NCBI GenBank assembly: GCA_018401115.1
Contig: JAGYKX010000005.1
Location: 806,001-870,000 of the forward strand
Direction of reading: 5' to 3'
Length of the DNA stretch: 64,000 nucleotides
Origin: Flavobacteriaceae bacterium
Lineage (GTDB): Bacteria > Bacteroidota > Bacteroidia > Flavobacteriales > Flavobacteriaceae
Notes under the pieces: model-generated
Database searches by the model: none
Seen by the model: the letters and a program-made list of their open reading frames with translations, nothing else
Told to the model about the DNA's origin: nothing
In this document: piece after piece, positions 54,500-63,377 of the stretch
Numbering within the stretch: the first letter of the stretch is position 1
Layout: each line of letters starts with the position of its first letter
Made by a program: the position numbers and the translations under genes

Positions 54500-55771
54500 C
54501 TAACTTGAAATTACATTTGTGTCATGGGTTAATCTCGACTGGAAAAAGTTGTAAAAAAGTCCAGCCAAACTCAACATAAAGTAAGCGTTTAAAACCATTC
54601 TCCAGGCATAAAAATGCTCAGGGGCTTCAACAGAATCTAAAAAGAAAACACTGGCTAGTAAGCCTAACGAAATTCTAGATAACTCTGTTAAATACGCACC
54701 TTTCCAGCGGTCCATAAACATAGAATAGCTAAATACACTAAGGGCTATGTACGAAGCCAAAAACATATACTCAATTGCTTCAAGACTGCCTACCTCTGAA
54801 AGCCCTAGGAGAAGGATCATAGAAACACCTAGCAATTGAAAAATAGCATAGGCCTTAAATAATGAACTTCCTGATTCTGGGTAGCGTTTAAAATCAAATA
54901 CATCTTCTATTATTTCTACAGGGTAATTGTTTGCGACATCGGCGGGACGCCAACCAGTAGGCATAAACCAGATTCGCAGCTTATCTATCCATGAACTTGT
55001 ACGCCAAGCGTCTTTAGCTATTTGCCAAAAATGCATGAAATTAATGGTCAATGGGTTCCATGTATTGACCTGTTTTAATACACCGTATTGCGGAGGATCA
55101 CTGGCTAGCTCTTCTTGAAAAGTGCCAAACATACGATCCCAAATACTAAAAACTTGACCTAAATTTTTATCTATATAGCGCTCATTTATGGCATGGTGTA
55201 CCCTATGTTGTGAAGGAGTAACAATAATATACTCTAAAAATCCCAATTTACCTATATGTTGGGTATGATACCAAAACTGAGCAAATAGGTGTACCGGAGC
55301 CAATATGGCAATCACTTTATAGGGGACGCCTAATAATGCTGCTGGGAGAAGCAATAGGGGAAAATAAGCAATTAGATTAGAAACAGATTGCCTTAACGCG
55401 CAGGCTAAATTAAAAGACTCACTGCTATGGTGAATCATATGCTGGTTCCAGAAAATATTGATTTTATGACTGAGTCTATGGTTCCAATAACCTGCAAAAT
55501 CTATGCAGATAAAACCAATTACCCAAACCCACCAATGCATCTCCAAAGGAGCTACATTAAAAAAAGTTAATATACTTGGGTAAGTTACCAGTACAATACC
55601 CAAACCTAAGGTGTCCTTTAAAATATTTGTAATACCTGAACTAATACTAGATACAGTATCTAACACACCATAAGTGATTTTTTTTCGCCAATACCCATAC
55701 CCAATTTCAATTAAAATGAGTAGCAAAAATAAAGGTATCGCAATTAATAGAGCGTTCGCATAAGCTTCCAT
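54500..55771 (-). CDS. Sterol desaturase / fatty acid hydroxylase family protein
   Basis: A 423-residue membrane di-iron enzyme of the fatty-acid hydroxylase superfamily. The histidine clusters are present: HRLSH (about 108), HMIHHSSE (about 121) and HRVHHAINE (about 197), with several membrane helices around them. Start is ATG 55771; the track's longer start is a TTG abutting the valS stop. Substrate (lipid, sterol or carotenoid) is unknown. It follows valS directly, so it may be cotranscribed with it. Confidence 0.92.
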   Translation of the reverse strand: MEAYANALLIAIPLFLLLILIEIGYGYWRKKITYGVLDTVSSISSGITNILKDTLGLGIVLVTYPSILTFFNVAPLEMHWWVWVIGFICIDFAGYWNHRLSHKINIFWNQHMIHHSSESFNLACALRQSVSNLIAYFPLLLLPAALLGVPYKVIAILAPVHLFAQFWYHTQHIGKLGFLEYIIVTPSQHRVHHAINERYIDKNLGQVFSIWDRMFGTFQEELASDPPQYGVLKQVNTWNPLTINFMHFWQIAKDAWRTSSWIDKLRIWFMPTGWRPADVANNYPVEIIEDVFDFKRYPESGSSLFKAYAIFQLLGVSMILLLGLSEVGSLEAIEYMFLASYIALSVFSYSMFMDRWKGAYLTELSRISLGLLASVFFLDSVEAPEHFYAWRMVLNAYFMLSLAGLFYNFFQSRLTHDTNVISS

Positions 55772-55801
55772 GACAAGAATAGGATTGTACTTTAAAATCA
55801 A

Positions 55802-58438
55802 CTAGCCTTTCAAATATACTAAACTTTGTTCAAGTGTTTCAATTTTAGCTATGGCGTCCGATTGCTTTTTCTTTTCTAAAGCAAGAACGGCTTCTGGGGC
55901 GTTAGAAACAAATCGCTCATTTGACAGTTTCTTCTCTACAGCGGTTAAAAATCCTTTGGTATAAGCCAACTCTTCAGTTACTTTAGCTATTTCTGCGTCC
56001 ATATCAATGGCCCCAGCAATAGGGATAAAGTATTCATATGCGTCTACCCTAAAACTTAGGGCCCCTTCAATTGGAGATTGGGTAAGTTGAAGCGGTGTTA
56101 AATTAGCCAATTTTTCAATTCCTGCAGTCCAATATAACAATGGGTTAGATGGGTGCATTACAAACATATCTAGCACTTCTTTTTGGGCAATTTGCTTTTC
56201 TTTTCTTATTGTTCTCACCTCAGATACAACTAGCTTGGCCCACTCAAATCCAGCCAATAAATCTGATTGATCGACTGGACTCACCTCTGGCCAATGATTT
56301 ACAATGAGGGCTTCTTCTGGGGATCTTTCTGAAATTTGTTGCCAAATATCCTCCGTTAAGAATGGCATGAAAGGGTGTAATATCCTTAAATTATTTTCCA
56401 TTAAAGCAATCACCTGGGTTTTTGTAGTTTTATCTACAGCTTGCTGATATTGGGGTTTGATTAACTCTAAAAGCCATGAACTATAATTTTCCCACAACAA
56501 TTTGTAAGTAGCCATTAATGCATCTGAAATTCTGTACTTACTAAAGTGGTCTTCTATTTCTAATACCGTTTTATTGAATAATGCTGAATACCATTCAATG
56601 GCTGTTTTGGCAGATTCAGGTTGTGGAATATCTGCTACTTCCCACGATTGTATTAATCTAAAGCCATTCCATATTTTATTGGCAAAATTCTTTCCTTGTT
56701 GGCACAATGCCTCGTCAAACATGAGGTCATTTCCTGCAGCTGAACTCAATAAGAGTCCTACCCTAACCCCATCTGCACCAAAGTCTTCTATAAGCTTTAA
56801 GGCGTCTGGTGAATTCCCTAGAGATTTAGACATTTTTCTTCGTTGCGCATCTCTTACCAAGCCGGTAAAATACACATTAGAAAAAGGTTTTTCTCCTCTA
56901 AATTCATAACCTGCAACAACCATTCTAGCCACCCAAAAAAATATAATATCTGGTCCTGTAACCAAATCATTGGTGGGGTAGTAATAGTTTATCTCTTCAT
57001 TATCTGGCTCGAGTATTCCATTAAATACACTCATAGGCCATAACCATGAAGAAAACCAGGTGTCTAAGGCGTCTTCATCTTGTCTTAAATCTTGAGAAGT
57101 TAAGCTTGAATTGCCTGACTTCTCCTTGGCAAGTGTTAGTGCTGTTTCAATATTTTCAGCCACCACAAAGTCTTCTTTTCCAGCTCCAAAGTAATAAGCA
57201 GGTATTTGTTGTCCCCACCACAATTGTCTAGAAATATTCCAATCGCGAATGTTTTCCATCCAGTGTCTGTATGTATTTTCAAACTTTTTAGGAAATAACT
57301 TAATTTCTTCGTTCTCTAAAACAGCCTGTAAAGCAGGTTGGGCTAAAGTCTCCATTTTTAAAAACCATTGGTCAGATAGTCTCGGTTCTATAACCGCTTT
57401 AGTTCTTTCTGAAGTACCCACTTTATTAAGGTGTTGTTCCGTTTTCACTAAGAAATTTTGAGCTTCTAAATCTTTTGAAACCTTTTTTCTAGCGTCGAAC
57501 CTGTCCATTCCCTCGTAGCCCATACCAAAAGAATTTAAAGTGGCATTGGGATTGAAAATATCGATAATCTCTAAGTGGTGTTTTTCACCAAGTGCTTTAT
57601 CATTCAAATCATGTGCCGGGGTCACTTTTAAGCAACCTGTACCAAATTCAATGTCTACATAAGCATCTGCTATGATTGGAATCTCTCTTCCACAAAGTGG
57701 TACAATGGCTTTCTTACCGTGAAGGTGAGTGAAACGTTCGTCTTCCGGGTGAACACAAATAGCCGTATCACCAAAAATAGTTTCAGGTCTTGTTGTGGCA
57801 ATGGTAAGCTTTTGATCACTTCCCACTACTTGATAGGAAATATAATATAATAAACCTTGTTTCTCTTCATAAATAACCTCCTCATCTGATAAAGTGGTGA
57901 GTGCCTCAGGATCCCAATTCACCATTCTATTGCCCCTGTAAATAAGGCCTTTATTAAATAAGTCTACAAAAACTTTAATTACAGAATCGGACAAATTAGG
58001 ATCCATAGTAAAAGCGGTCCTATCCCAATCACAAGAGCAGCCTAATTTTTTAAGCTGATCCAAAATAACACCTCCATACTCGTTTTTCCATTCCCAAGCA
58101 TGGGCTAAAAACTCCTCTCTGTTCAGGTCTGATTTAGAAATACCTTGCTCTTTGAGTCTTGCTACTACTTTTGCCTCTGTTGCAATTGAAGCGTGATCCG
58201 TTCCAGGTACCCAGCATGCATTAAAACCTTGCAATCTTGCTTTTCTGATCAGTACATCTTGAATGGTATTGTTTAGCATATGCCCCATATGTAAAACTCC
58301 AGTGACGTTTGGCGGAGGAATAACAATGGTATATGGTGTTCTCTCATCTGGTGTAGAAGCGAAAAATTTGTGCTTCATCCAATAGTCATACCATTGGTTT
58401 TCAATTTGTTTGGGGGAATATTTGGAAGCAGTCTCCAT
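55802..58438 (-). CDS. valS: Valine--tRNA ligase
   Basis: Class I aminoacyl-tRNA synthetase, 878 residues. HIGH motif PPNVTGVLHMGH near residue 38, the editing domain in the middle and KMSKS in RRKMSKSLGN near 534. A C-terminal coiled coil (about 815-878, EKKLSNERFVSNAPEAVLAL) is the ValRS hallmark. It is complete and preceded by a TATTTTTG box about 43 bases upstream. Confidence 0.97.
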   Translation of the reverse strand: METASKYSPKQIENQWYDYWMKHKFFASTPDERTPYTIVIPPPNVTGVLHMGHMLNNTIQDVLIRKARLQGFNACWVPGTDHASIATEAKVVARLKEQGISKSDLNREEFLAHAWEWKNEYGGVILDQLKKLGCSCDWDRTAFTMDPNLSDSVIKVFVDLFNKGLIYRGNRMVNWDPEALTTLSDEEVIYEEKQGLLYYISYQVVGSDQKLTIATTRPETIFGDTAICVHPEDERFTHLHGKKAIVPLCGREIPIIADAYVDIEFGTGCLKVTPAHDLNDKALGEKHHLEIIDIFNPNATLNSFGMGYEGMDRFDARKKVSKDLEAQNFLVKTEQHLNKVGTSERTKAVIEPRLSDQWFLKMETLAQPALQAVLENEEIKLFPKKFENTYRHWMENIRDWNISRQLWWGQQIPAYYFGAGKEDFVVAENIETALTLAKEKSGNSSLTSQDLRQDEDALDTWFSSWLWPMSVFNGILEPDNEEINYYYPTNDLVTGPDIIFFWVARMVVAGYEFRGEKPFSNVYFTGLVRDAQRRKMSKSLGNSPDALKLIEDFGADGVRVGLLLSSAAGNDLMFDEALCQQGKNFANKIWNGFRLIQSWEVADIPQPESAKTAIEWYSALFNKTVLEIEDHFSKYRISDALMATYKLLWENYSSWLLELIKPQYQQAVDKTTKTQVIALMENNLRILHPFMPFLTEDIWQQISERSPEEALIVNHWPEVSPVDQSDLLAGFEWAKLVVSEVRTIRKEKQIAQKEVLDMFVMHPSNPLLYWTAGIEKLANLTPLQLTQSPIEGALSFRVDAYEYFIPIAGAIDMDAEIAKVTEELAYTKGFLTAVEKKLSNERFVSNAPEAVLALEKKKQSDAIAKIETLEQSLVYLKG

Positions 58439-58480
58439 GAATTATAGTAGTTAGGCTTGTTATTAGCAAATAATTAGATA

Positions 58481-58488
58481 CAAAAATA
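58481..58488 (-). promoter_or_regulatory. -7 box upstream of valS
   Basis: The minus strand reads TATTTTTG, 42 bases before the valS ATG at 58438. No -33 TTG at the expected distance. Confidence 0.4.
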
Positions 58489-58516
58489 AGGATACTCTGT
58501 CTCTCTTGAAAGAATT

Positions 58517-58547
58517 TTGTTCCTTGTTATGAAAAGAATTATATTTG
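58517..58547 (+). promoter_or_regulatory. Promoter of the DUF1573 gene
   Basis: TTG at 58517-58519, a 20-base spacer and TATATTTG at 58540-58547, 24 bases before the ATG at 58572. Confidence 0.6.
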
Positions 58548-58571
58548 ATATACTTCTAAACTCAATAAAAT

Positions 58572-58952
58572 ATGAAAAATTTACTATTCTTACTAGCGGT
58601 ATTCTTCGTGCACAATACCGTTTTAGCTCAAGAAAAAATTGCCAAAATAACTTTCAAATCCGAAACCATAGATTATGGAACAATTGCAATAAACAGTGAC
58701 GGAATTAGGGTATTTGAATTCACCAATACCGGAGACGCTCCTCTGGTCATTACTGAAGTGAGTTCCAGCTGTGGTTGCACAATTCCAAAAAAACCAGAGG
58801 CTCCTATTTTACCCGGCAAAACAGGTGAAATTCAAGTGAAATACAACACTGCTTTAGTGGGACCTATAAGAAAAGCTATTACCGTTAAATCCAATGCGGA
58901 CACACCCACTAAAATACTAACTATCAAGGGTATGGTTAAAAAAATAGAATAA
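58572..58952 (+). CDS. DUF1573 domain periplasmic protein
   Basis: A 126-residue secreted protein with a signal peptide ending TVLAQ. The Ig-like DUF1573 domain is recognised by IDYGTIAINSDGIRVFEFTN, then VSSSCGCTIPKKPEAPILPG. It is monocistronic, with its own promoter and a strong terminator. DUF1573 proteins are abundant and secreted in Bacteroidetes; the function is not established. The CGC pair may form a disulfide or metal site, which is inference. Confidence 0.9.
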   Translation: MKNLLFLLAVFFVHNTVLAQEKIAKITFKSETIDYGTIAINSDGIRVFEFTNTGDAPLVITEVSSSCGCTIPKKPEAPILPGKTGEIQVKYNTALVGPIRKAITVKSNADTPTKILTIKGMVKKIE

Positions 58953-58956
58953 TTTT

Positions 58957-58983
58957 AAAAAAAACAAGCTGGGCTTGTTTTTG
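58957..58983 (+). terminator. Terminator of the DUF1573 gene
   Basis: Perfect stem AAAACAAGC/GCTTGTTTT with loop TGG and flanking A and T runs, 8 bases past the stop. Confidence 0.88.
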
Positions 58984-59008
58984 ATTCATAATTTCGCAAA
59001 AAAAATCC

Positions 59009-60199
59009 ATGCCAGCATTGTCTAAAAAAGGGCACTCTATGCCCGAATCCCCCATTCGAAAACTTGTCCCTTTTGCAGAAAATGCCAAAGCGAGAGGTAT
59101 TGAAGTGATCCATTTAAATATTGGCCAGCCAGATATTAAAACACCTCAAATTGCATTAGATGCTGTATCTAATGCAAAAATTGAAGTACTGGCTTACAGT
59201 AGAACAGAGGGCTCCGATGCTTACAGAGACAAATTGGTCCACTATTACAAACTACACCAGATAGCTGTTACAAAAGAAGATATTATAGTAACTACTGGAG
59301 GATCTGAAGCATTGTCTTTTGCCATGGGAAGCGTTGCTGATCCAGGAGATGAAATCATTATCCCGGAACCTTTTTACGCTAACTACAATGGATTTGCAGC
59401 TGCAAACGACATTACAGTTGTTCCTGTAGTTTCTAGCCTATCCGAGAATTTTGCCCTACCCCCAATAGCTGATTTTGAAAACTTAATTGGATCAAAAACA
59501 AAGGCCATTGTCATTTGCAATCCTGGAAACCCAACTGGATACCTTTATACAAAAGAAGAACTCGAAGACTTGTCTGCTTTAGTTAAAAAACACAATATTT
59601 TTCTAATCGCAGATGAAGTATATAGAGAGTTTACATACGAAGGGGCTGTACACCACTCCATATTAACATTAGAAGGAATAGCAGACTACGCTATAGTGGT
59701 AGATTCTGTTTCAAAAAGATACAGTATGTGTGGCGCTCGTATAGGTTGTTTGGTCTCAAAAAATAAAGCGTTCATTCATACGGCTATGAAGTTTGCTCAA
59801 GCGAGGCTATCTCCTCCTACCTATGCGCAAATAGCTGCTGAAGCTGCTTTAGATACTCCTTCTTCATATTTTAAATCTGTAAATACTGAATATCAAAAAA
59901 GAAGGGATGTATTAATTACTGGTCTAAAAAAAATTCCAGGGGTAGCTGTGGCTAATCCAAGGGGGGCTTTTTACTGTGTTGTTGCTTTGCCAGTTGCAGA
60001 TGCTGATAATTTTGCCAAGTGGCTACTCAATTCTTTTTCTATAGATGGAAAAACAATCATGGTTGCCCCGGCAGCAGGTTTTTATGCCACGCCTGGTTTA
60101 GGCAAAAATGAGATTAGAATTGCATATGTGTTAGAAGAACAGCAATTAATCATCGCTACAGAAATTCTAAAAAAAGCTTTGGAGGTTTATCCGAATTAA
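59009..60199 (+). CDS. Pyridoxal phosphate-dependent aminotransferase (class I/II)
   Basis: A 396-residue fold-type I aminotransferase, aspartate aminotransferase-like. The PLP lysine is in VDSVSKRYSMCGARIGCL (about residue 235), CNPGNPTGYLYTKEEL near 171 holds the conserved Asn and NEIRIAYV near 370 the substrate-binding Arg. Likely acts on Asp, aromatic or other amino acids; the substrate is not fixed by sequence. Its stop overlaps the murB start (TAATG). Confidence 0.93.
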   Translation: MPALSKKGHSMPESPIRKLVPFAENAKARGIEVIHLNIGQPDIKTPQIALDAVSNAKIEVLAYSRTEGSDAYRDKLVHYYKLHQIAVTKEDIIVTTGGSEALSFAMGSVADPGDEIIIPEPFYANYNGFAAANDITVVPVVSSLSENFALPPIADFENLIGSKTKAIVICNPGNPTGYLYTKEELEDLSALVKKHNIFLIADEVYREFTYEGAVHHSILTLEGIADYAIVVDSVSKRYSMCGARIGCLVSKNKAFIHTAMKFAQARLSPPTYAQIAAEAALDTPSSYFKSVNTEYQKRRDVLITGLKKIPGVAVANPRGAFYCVVALPVADADNFAKWLLNSFSIDGKTIMVAPAAGFYATPGLGKNEIRIAYVLEEQQLIIATEILKKALEVYPN

Positions 60200-61215
60200 T
60201 GAATGTTTCTAAAGACATATCCATTAAATCACACAATAGCTTTGGCATAGATGTCAATGCAGCTTACTTTTCAGAGAGTTACTATTTAGAAGATTTAAAA
60301 AACCTTCTAACAAATCGTTGCCATTCTAATGTATTTATTATTAGTGGAGGCAGTAACCTTTTGCTCACCAAGGATATAGATGCCCATGTGATTAAAATAT
60401 GTCACAAAGGAATAAAACTAGTTACTGAAACAGAAAAGGAGGTTATAATAGATGTCGCAGCTGGAGAAAATTGGCACGATTTAGTCCTATGGTGTTTAGA
60501 TCATCATTACGGAGGTATTGAAAACTTATCCCTGATACCTGGTTGTGTAGGTAGCGCTCCAATACAAAATATTGGAGCCTATGGTGTTGAGTTAAAAGAT
60601 GTTTTTGTGTCCTGTGAGGTGCTGGAAATAGAAACGCTTAAAACATTTACCCTCTCAGCACAGGCCTGCGAGTTTGGTTACAGAACGTCTGTTTTCAAAA
60701 CAACCGCCAAAGGAAAATACGTTATTTGTGCTATTAGGATTCGCCTTTCTAAACAGCCACATATGTTACAGACCAAATACGGAGATATTCAAAGGGTCTT
60801 AAAAGAAAATAATACAGATAAAAATCCCAGTATAAAAGATGTCTCAGAGGCTGTTATAAGTATTCGAAAATCAAAATTACCCGATCCAAAAACATTAGGA
60901 AATAGTGGTAGTTTTTTTAAAAACCCAACGGTTGACAGTGATTTTTTTGATGCTTTTCATGCTAAATGGCCAAAGGCGCCATTTTACAAGATCACAGAGA
61001 ATCAATACAAGATTCCTGCTGGCTGGCTCATAGAGCAGTCTGGATTAAAGGGATACAGAGAAAATGATGCTGGAATTCACGAAAAACAAGCTTTAGTAAT
61101 TGTTAACTACGGGAATGCTAGTGGAAAACAACTTTTAGCTATGGCACAAAAAGTCATTCAAACAGTCAAAGAAAAATTTGCCATAGACTTAGAGCCTGAG
61201 GTAAATATCATTTAG
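60199..61215 (+). CDS. murB: UDP-N-acetylenolpyruvoylglucosamine reductase
   Basis: FAD enzyme making UDP-MurNAc, 338 residues, type I (E. coli-like) form. FAD-domain motifs SGGSNLLL near residue 51 and PGCVGSAPIQNIGAYGVEL near 114 are present. The catalytic Ser is in GNSGSFFKNP near 232 and the catalytic Glu in the C-terminal region after NDAGIHEKQALVIVNYG. Overlaps the aminotransferase gene by one base, so coupled. Confidence 0.95.
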   Translation: MNVSKDISIKSHNSFGIDVNAAYFSESYYLEDLKNLLTNRCHSNVFIISGGSNLLLTKDIDAHVIKICHKGIKLVTETEKEVIIDVAAGENWHDLVLWCLDHHYGGIENLSLIPGCVGSAPIQNIGAYGVELKDVFVSCEVLEIETLKTFTLSAQACEFGYRTSVFKTTAKGKYVICAIRIRLSKQPHMLQTKYGDIQRVLKENNTDKNPSIKDVSEAVISIRKSKLPDPKTLGNSGSFFKNPTVDSDFFDAFHAKWPKAPFYKITENQYKIPAGWLIEQSGLKGYRENDAGIHEKQALVIVNYGNASGKQLLAMAQKVIQTVKEKFAIDLEPEVNII

Positions 61216-61224
61216 CCAACATTG

Positions 61225-61752
61225 ATGGGTATAGACACGATAATTGTTGGACTCTTAAAAGCTAAGGATGAAAAAGCCCTCAGTTTACTTTATGACAACT
61301 ATTCAGAGGTGCTTTACGGTGTTTGTTTTCAAATATTAAAAGACACCTCAGCTGCAGAAGACGCCCTTCAAGAAAGTTTTATAAAAATATGGAAAAACAG
61401 CCATACTTACGATCAAAAAAAAGCTAAATTATTTACCTGGATTTTAAGAATTACACGCAATACTGCTATTGATTTATACCGAAAGTCAAATAAAACAAAA
61501 CCCTTAGAAGTCCAAATAGGCATAAGCACCGTAAATATTAAAGACCAAGGATTTGAAAGTGACCACCTAGATGTTCAAAATCATATAGATCGATTAGCAC
61601 AAAAAAATAAAGCGGTACTAGAAGCTATTTTCTTTTTTGGTATGACGCAAAGAGAAGTGGCTGATTATTTAGGTATTCCTTTGGGTACAGTAAAATCTAG
61701 GCTTAGAATTGGATTAAAAGAACTGGGGAATGTATATCAGTTTAAGCTATAA
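61225..61752 (+). CDS. RNA polymerase sigma-70 factor, ECF-type
   Basis: A 175-residue ECF sigma. Region 2 (about residues 12-80) includes EDALQESFIKIWKNSHTYD and region 4 (about 120-170) the HTH FGMTQREVADYLGIPLGTVK. I start at ATG 61225 (the track's start is a TTG). It precedes an anti-sigma gene by 3 bases, the usual pairing, so it is probably an envelope-stress type sigma held inactive by the next gene. Its regulon is unknown. Confidence 0.93.
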   Translation: MGIDTIIVGLLKAKDEKALSLLYDNYSEVLYGVCFQILKDTSAAEDALQESFIKIWKNSHTYDQKKAKLFTWILRITRNTAIDLYRKSNKTKPLEVQIGISTVNIKDQGFESDHLDVQNHIDRLAQKNKAVLEAIFFFGMTQREVADYLGIPLGTVKSRLRIGLKELGNVYQFKL

Positions 61753-61755
61753 AAA

Positions 61756-62505
61756 ATGGAAGAAAATACAGCAGCTATAATCGCATCTGGTGATCTTGAA
61801 TTATATGTATCTGGAAGTCTGGATCCTCAAGAGGCCCTTCGCATTGAAAGCCTCATTGAAAATAATCCTCATTTAAAAGCACACCTGGACGTATTAGAAA
61901 ACAATCTTTTAGAATTTACTGTGCAATACAAAAAAACACCTGTAAAATCCTTAAAAGCCAATATTGAAAGACAGGTGAAAAGAATAGAGCGGTTGGCTAA
62001 ATTTTCATGGGCTTCCATTGTTTTAGCTGTCGTAGTTTTTTTAATGACTTCACTTTATGTGTTTAAAGAGACCAAAAGGATGCGAACCCAGCAGTCTATT
62101 GTGAATGATCAGATTAAAGAACTCACTACAGATTTTGACCAAAAACTAGAAGACCTAAGGAATCAGTTTATAGTACTTCAAAGCCCACAAACCGAGAAAA
62201 AAGAGCATGAATCTCAATACAATGAGGTCTCCTTTAATTTTTCTTCTTATCTCAATAAAGAGAAGAGATTAGGATTCTTACAATTCGACAACTTACCCAA
62301 ACTGCCAGAAAACATGTGTTTCCAAATATGGGTAAGTCGCAATGGAGTTAAAGAAAACATTGGAATCCTCTCTAAAATTGACAAACAACAATTAATTCAA
62401 ATTCCTTTTAAAGAAAAGGGTACAATACATATCACTATTGAGGAAAAACCCGGGAATCCAAACCCTGACCCTAAAGCATCCATAGCCAATATAACTATTG
62501 GATAA
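61756..62505 (+). CDS. Anti-sigma factor (RskA-like C-terminal domain)
   Basis: A 249-residue transmembrane regulator. The cytoplasmic N-terminus (about 1-80) has no CxxC zinc motif. One membrane helix (about 84-105, FSWASIVLAVVVFLMTSLYV), a coiled-coil stretch (about 110-140) and a periplasmic RskA-type domain (LGFLQFDNLPKLPENMCFQI) follow. It would hold the adjacent ECF sigma at the membrane until proteolysis. The pairing rests on gene order. Confidence 0.88.
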   Translation: MEENTAAIIASGDLELYVSGSLDPQEALRIESLIENNPHLKAHLDVLENNLLEFTVQYKKTPVKSLKANIERQVKRIERLAKFSWASIVLAVVVFLMTSLYVFKETKRMRTQQSIVNDQIKELTTDFDQKLEDLRNQFIVLQSPQTEKKEHESQYNEVSFNFSSYLNKEKRLGFLQFDNLPKLPENMCFQIWVSRNGVKENIGILSKIDKQQLIQIPFKEKGTIHITIEEKPGNPNPDPKASIANITIG

Positions 62506-62528
62506 GTGTGTTGCAATAGCATATTTTG

Positions 62529-62536
62529 TACCTTTG
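62529..62536 (+). promoter_or_regulatory. -7 box of the Cys-rich small protein gene
   Basis: TACCTTTG, an exact match, 15 bases before the ATG at 62552; a TTG lies 15 bases further upstream (62511). Confidence 0.55.
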
Positions 62537-62551
62537 TAAAAAAGATAAAAA

Positions 62552-62752
62552 ATGAAGTTAGTTTTCATTACAATTGGACTTTTAGGATTAGGTTTCGCTG
62601 GTATTGCCATAAAAATTTGGGCCAAAAAAGACGGTGCTTTCTCAGGAACATGTGCCAGTCAAAGTCCTTTTTTAAATAAAGAAGGGGAGGCCTGTGGGAT
62701 GTGTGGAAAACTTCCCTCTGAACAGGAATGTAGAAATGAAATAGTCCAATAA
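62552..62752 (+). CDS. Small membrane or secreted protein with Cys motif
   Basis: A 66-residue protein: an N-terminal hydrophobic segment (LVFITIGLLGLGFAGIAIKIW) that is a signal anchor or membrane helix, then a short domain with five cysteines in CASQSPFLNKEGEACGMCGK and a following C. The CxxC could bind a metal or form disulfides. I recall similar small proteins in Flavobacteria but cannot name a family. It has its own promoter between the anti-sigma and a second ECF sigma gene; a redox or stress role is only a guess. Confidence 0.75.
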   Translation: MKLVFITIGLLGLGFAGIAIKIWAKKDGAFSGTCASQSPFLNKEGEACGMCGKLPSEQECRNEIVQ

Positions 62753-62760
62753 AAAAACCA

Positions 62761-63336
62761 TTGATTTTAGCCCCCGAAAACATATCAAAAACCATTCAAA
62801 ATGCTAAATCCGGACAACAACTGGCTTTTAGTAATCTCTTGGATACATTTTGGAATGATGTGTACAGCTTTCAACTCCTTAGAACAAAAAACGAGTTAGA
62901 GGCAGAAGACATTACAATTGAAACTTTTTCTAAAGCTTTTGATAAAATTAATAGCTATAAAGAGGAGTTTGTGTTTAAAACCTGGCTCATCACTATTTCA
63001 AAGAACCTCCACATAGATCTCTTGAGAAAACAGAAAAGGAGCCCTGAAAACAATATTTTCTCTTATCAAAATACCACAGGAGAATCGGAGGTTTTAGACA
63101 GTACTCCAAGTGCTGAAGATCAATTGATACAACAACAAAATTTAGCAGATTTACTCACAGAAATAAAAAAGCTAAAACCCGCTTATCAAAAAGTAATTAA
63201 CCTGCGATATTTTAATGAAATGAGTTATGCTGAAATGGCATTAGAATTAGGTGAACCCGTAAATAACATTAAAGTAAAAGCACTTAGGGCAAGAAAATTA
63301 TTGTCCGAATTGATTAGGAACAAGCCTTTGATTTAG
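62761..63336 (+). CDS. RNA polymerase sigma factor, ECF-type (second)
   Basis: A 191-residue ECF sigma. Region 2 shows AEDITIETFSKAFDKINSYK and LITISKNLHIDLLRKQ, and region 4 the HTH FNEMSYAEMALELGEPVNNI. No anti-sigma gene is adjacent. The start is TTG 62761 in this track; the frame has no ATG that would keep region 2, so a TTG (or ATT) start must be used. It follows the Cys-rich gene by 8 bases and precedes lipA, which has its own -7 box. Confidence 0.9.
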   Translation: MILAPENISKTIQNAKSGQQLAFSNLLDTFWNDVYSFQLLRTKNELEAEDITIETFSKAFDKINSYKEEFVFKTWLITISKNLHIDLLRKQKRSPENNIFSYQNTTGESEVLDSTPSAEDQLIQQQNLADLLTEIKKLKPAYQKVINLRYFNEMSYAEMALELGEPVNNIKVKALRARKLLSELIRNKPLI

Positions 63337-63358
63337 GGTTTTTATCCCCATTGTTTAT

Positions 63359-63366
63359 TATATTTG
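63359..63366 (+). promoter_or_regulatory. -7 box of lipA
   Basis: TATATTTG, an exact match, 11 bases before the lipA ATG at 63378. Confidence 0.5.
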
Positions 63367-63377
63367 CTTAAAAAAAT

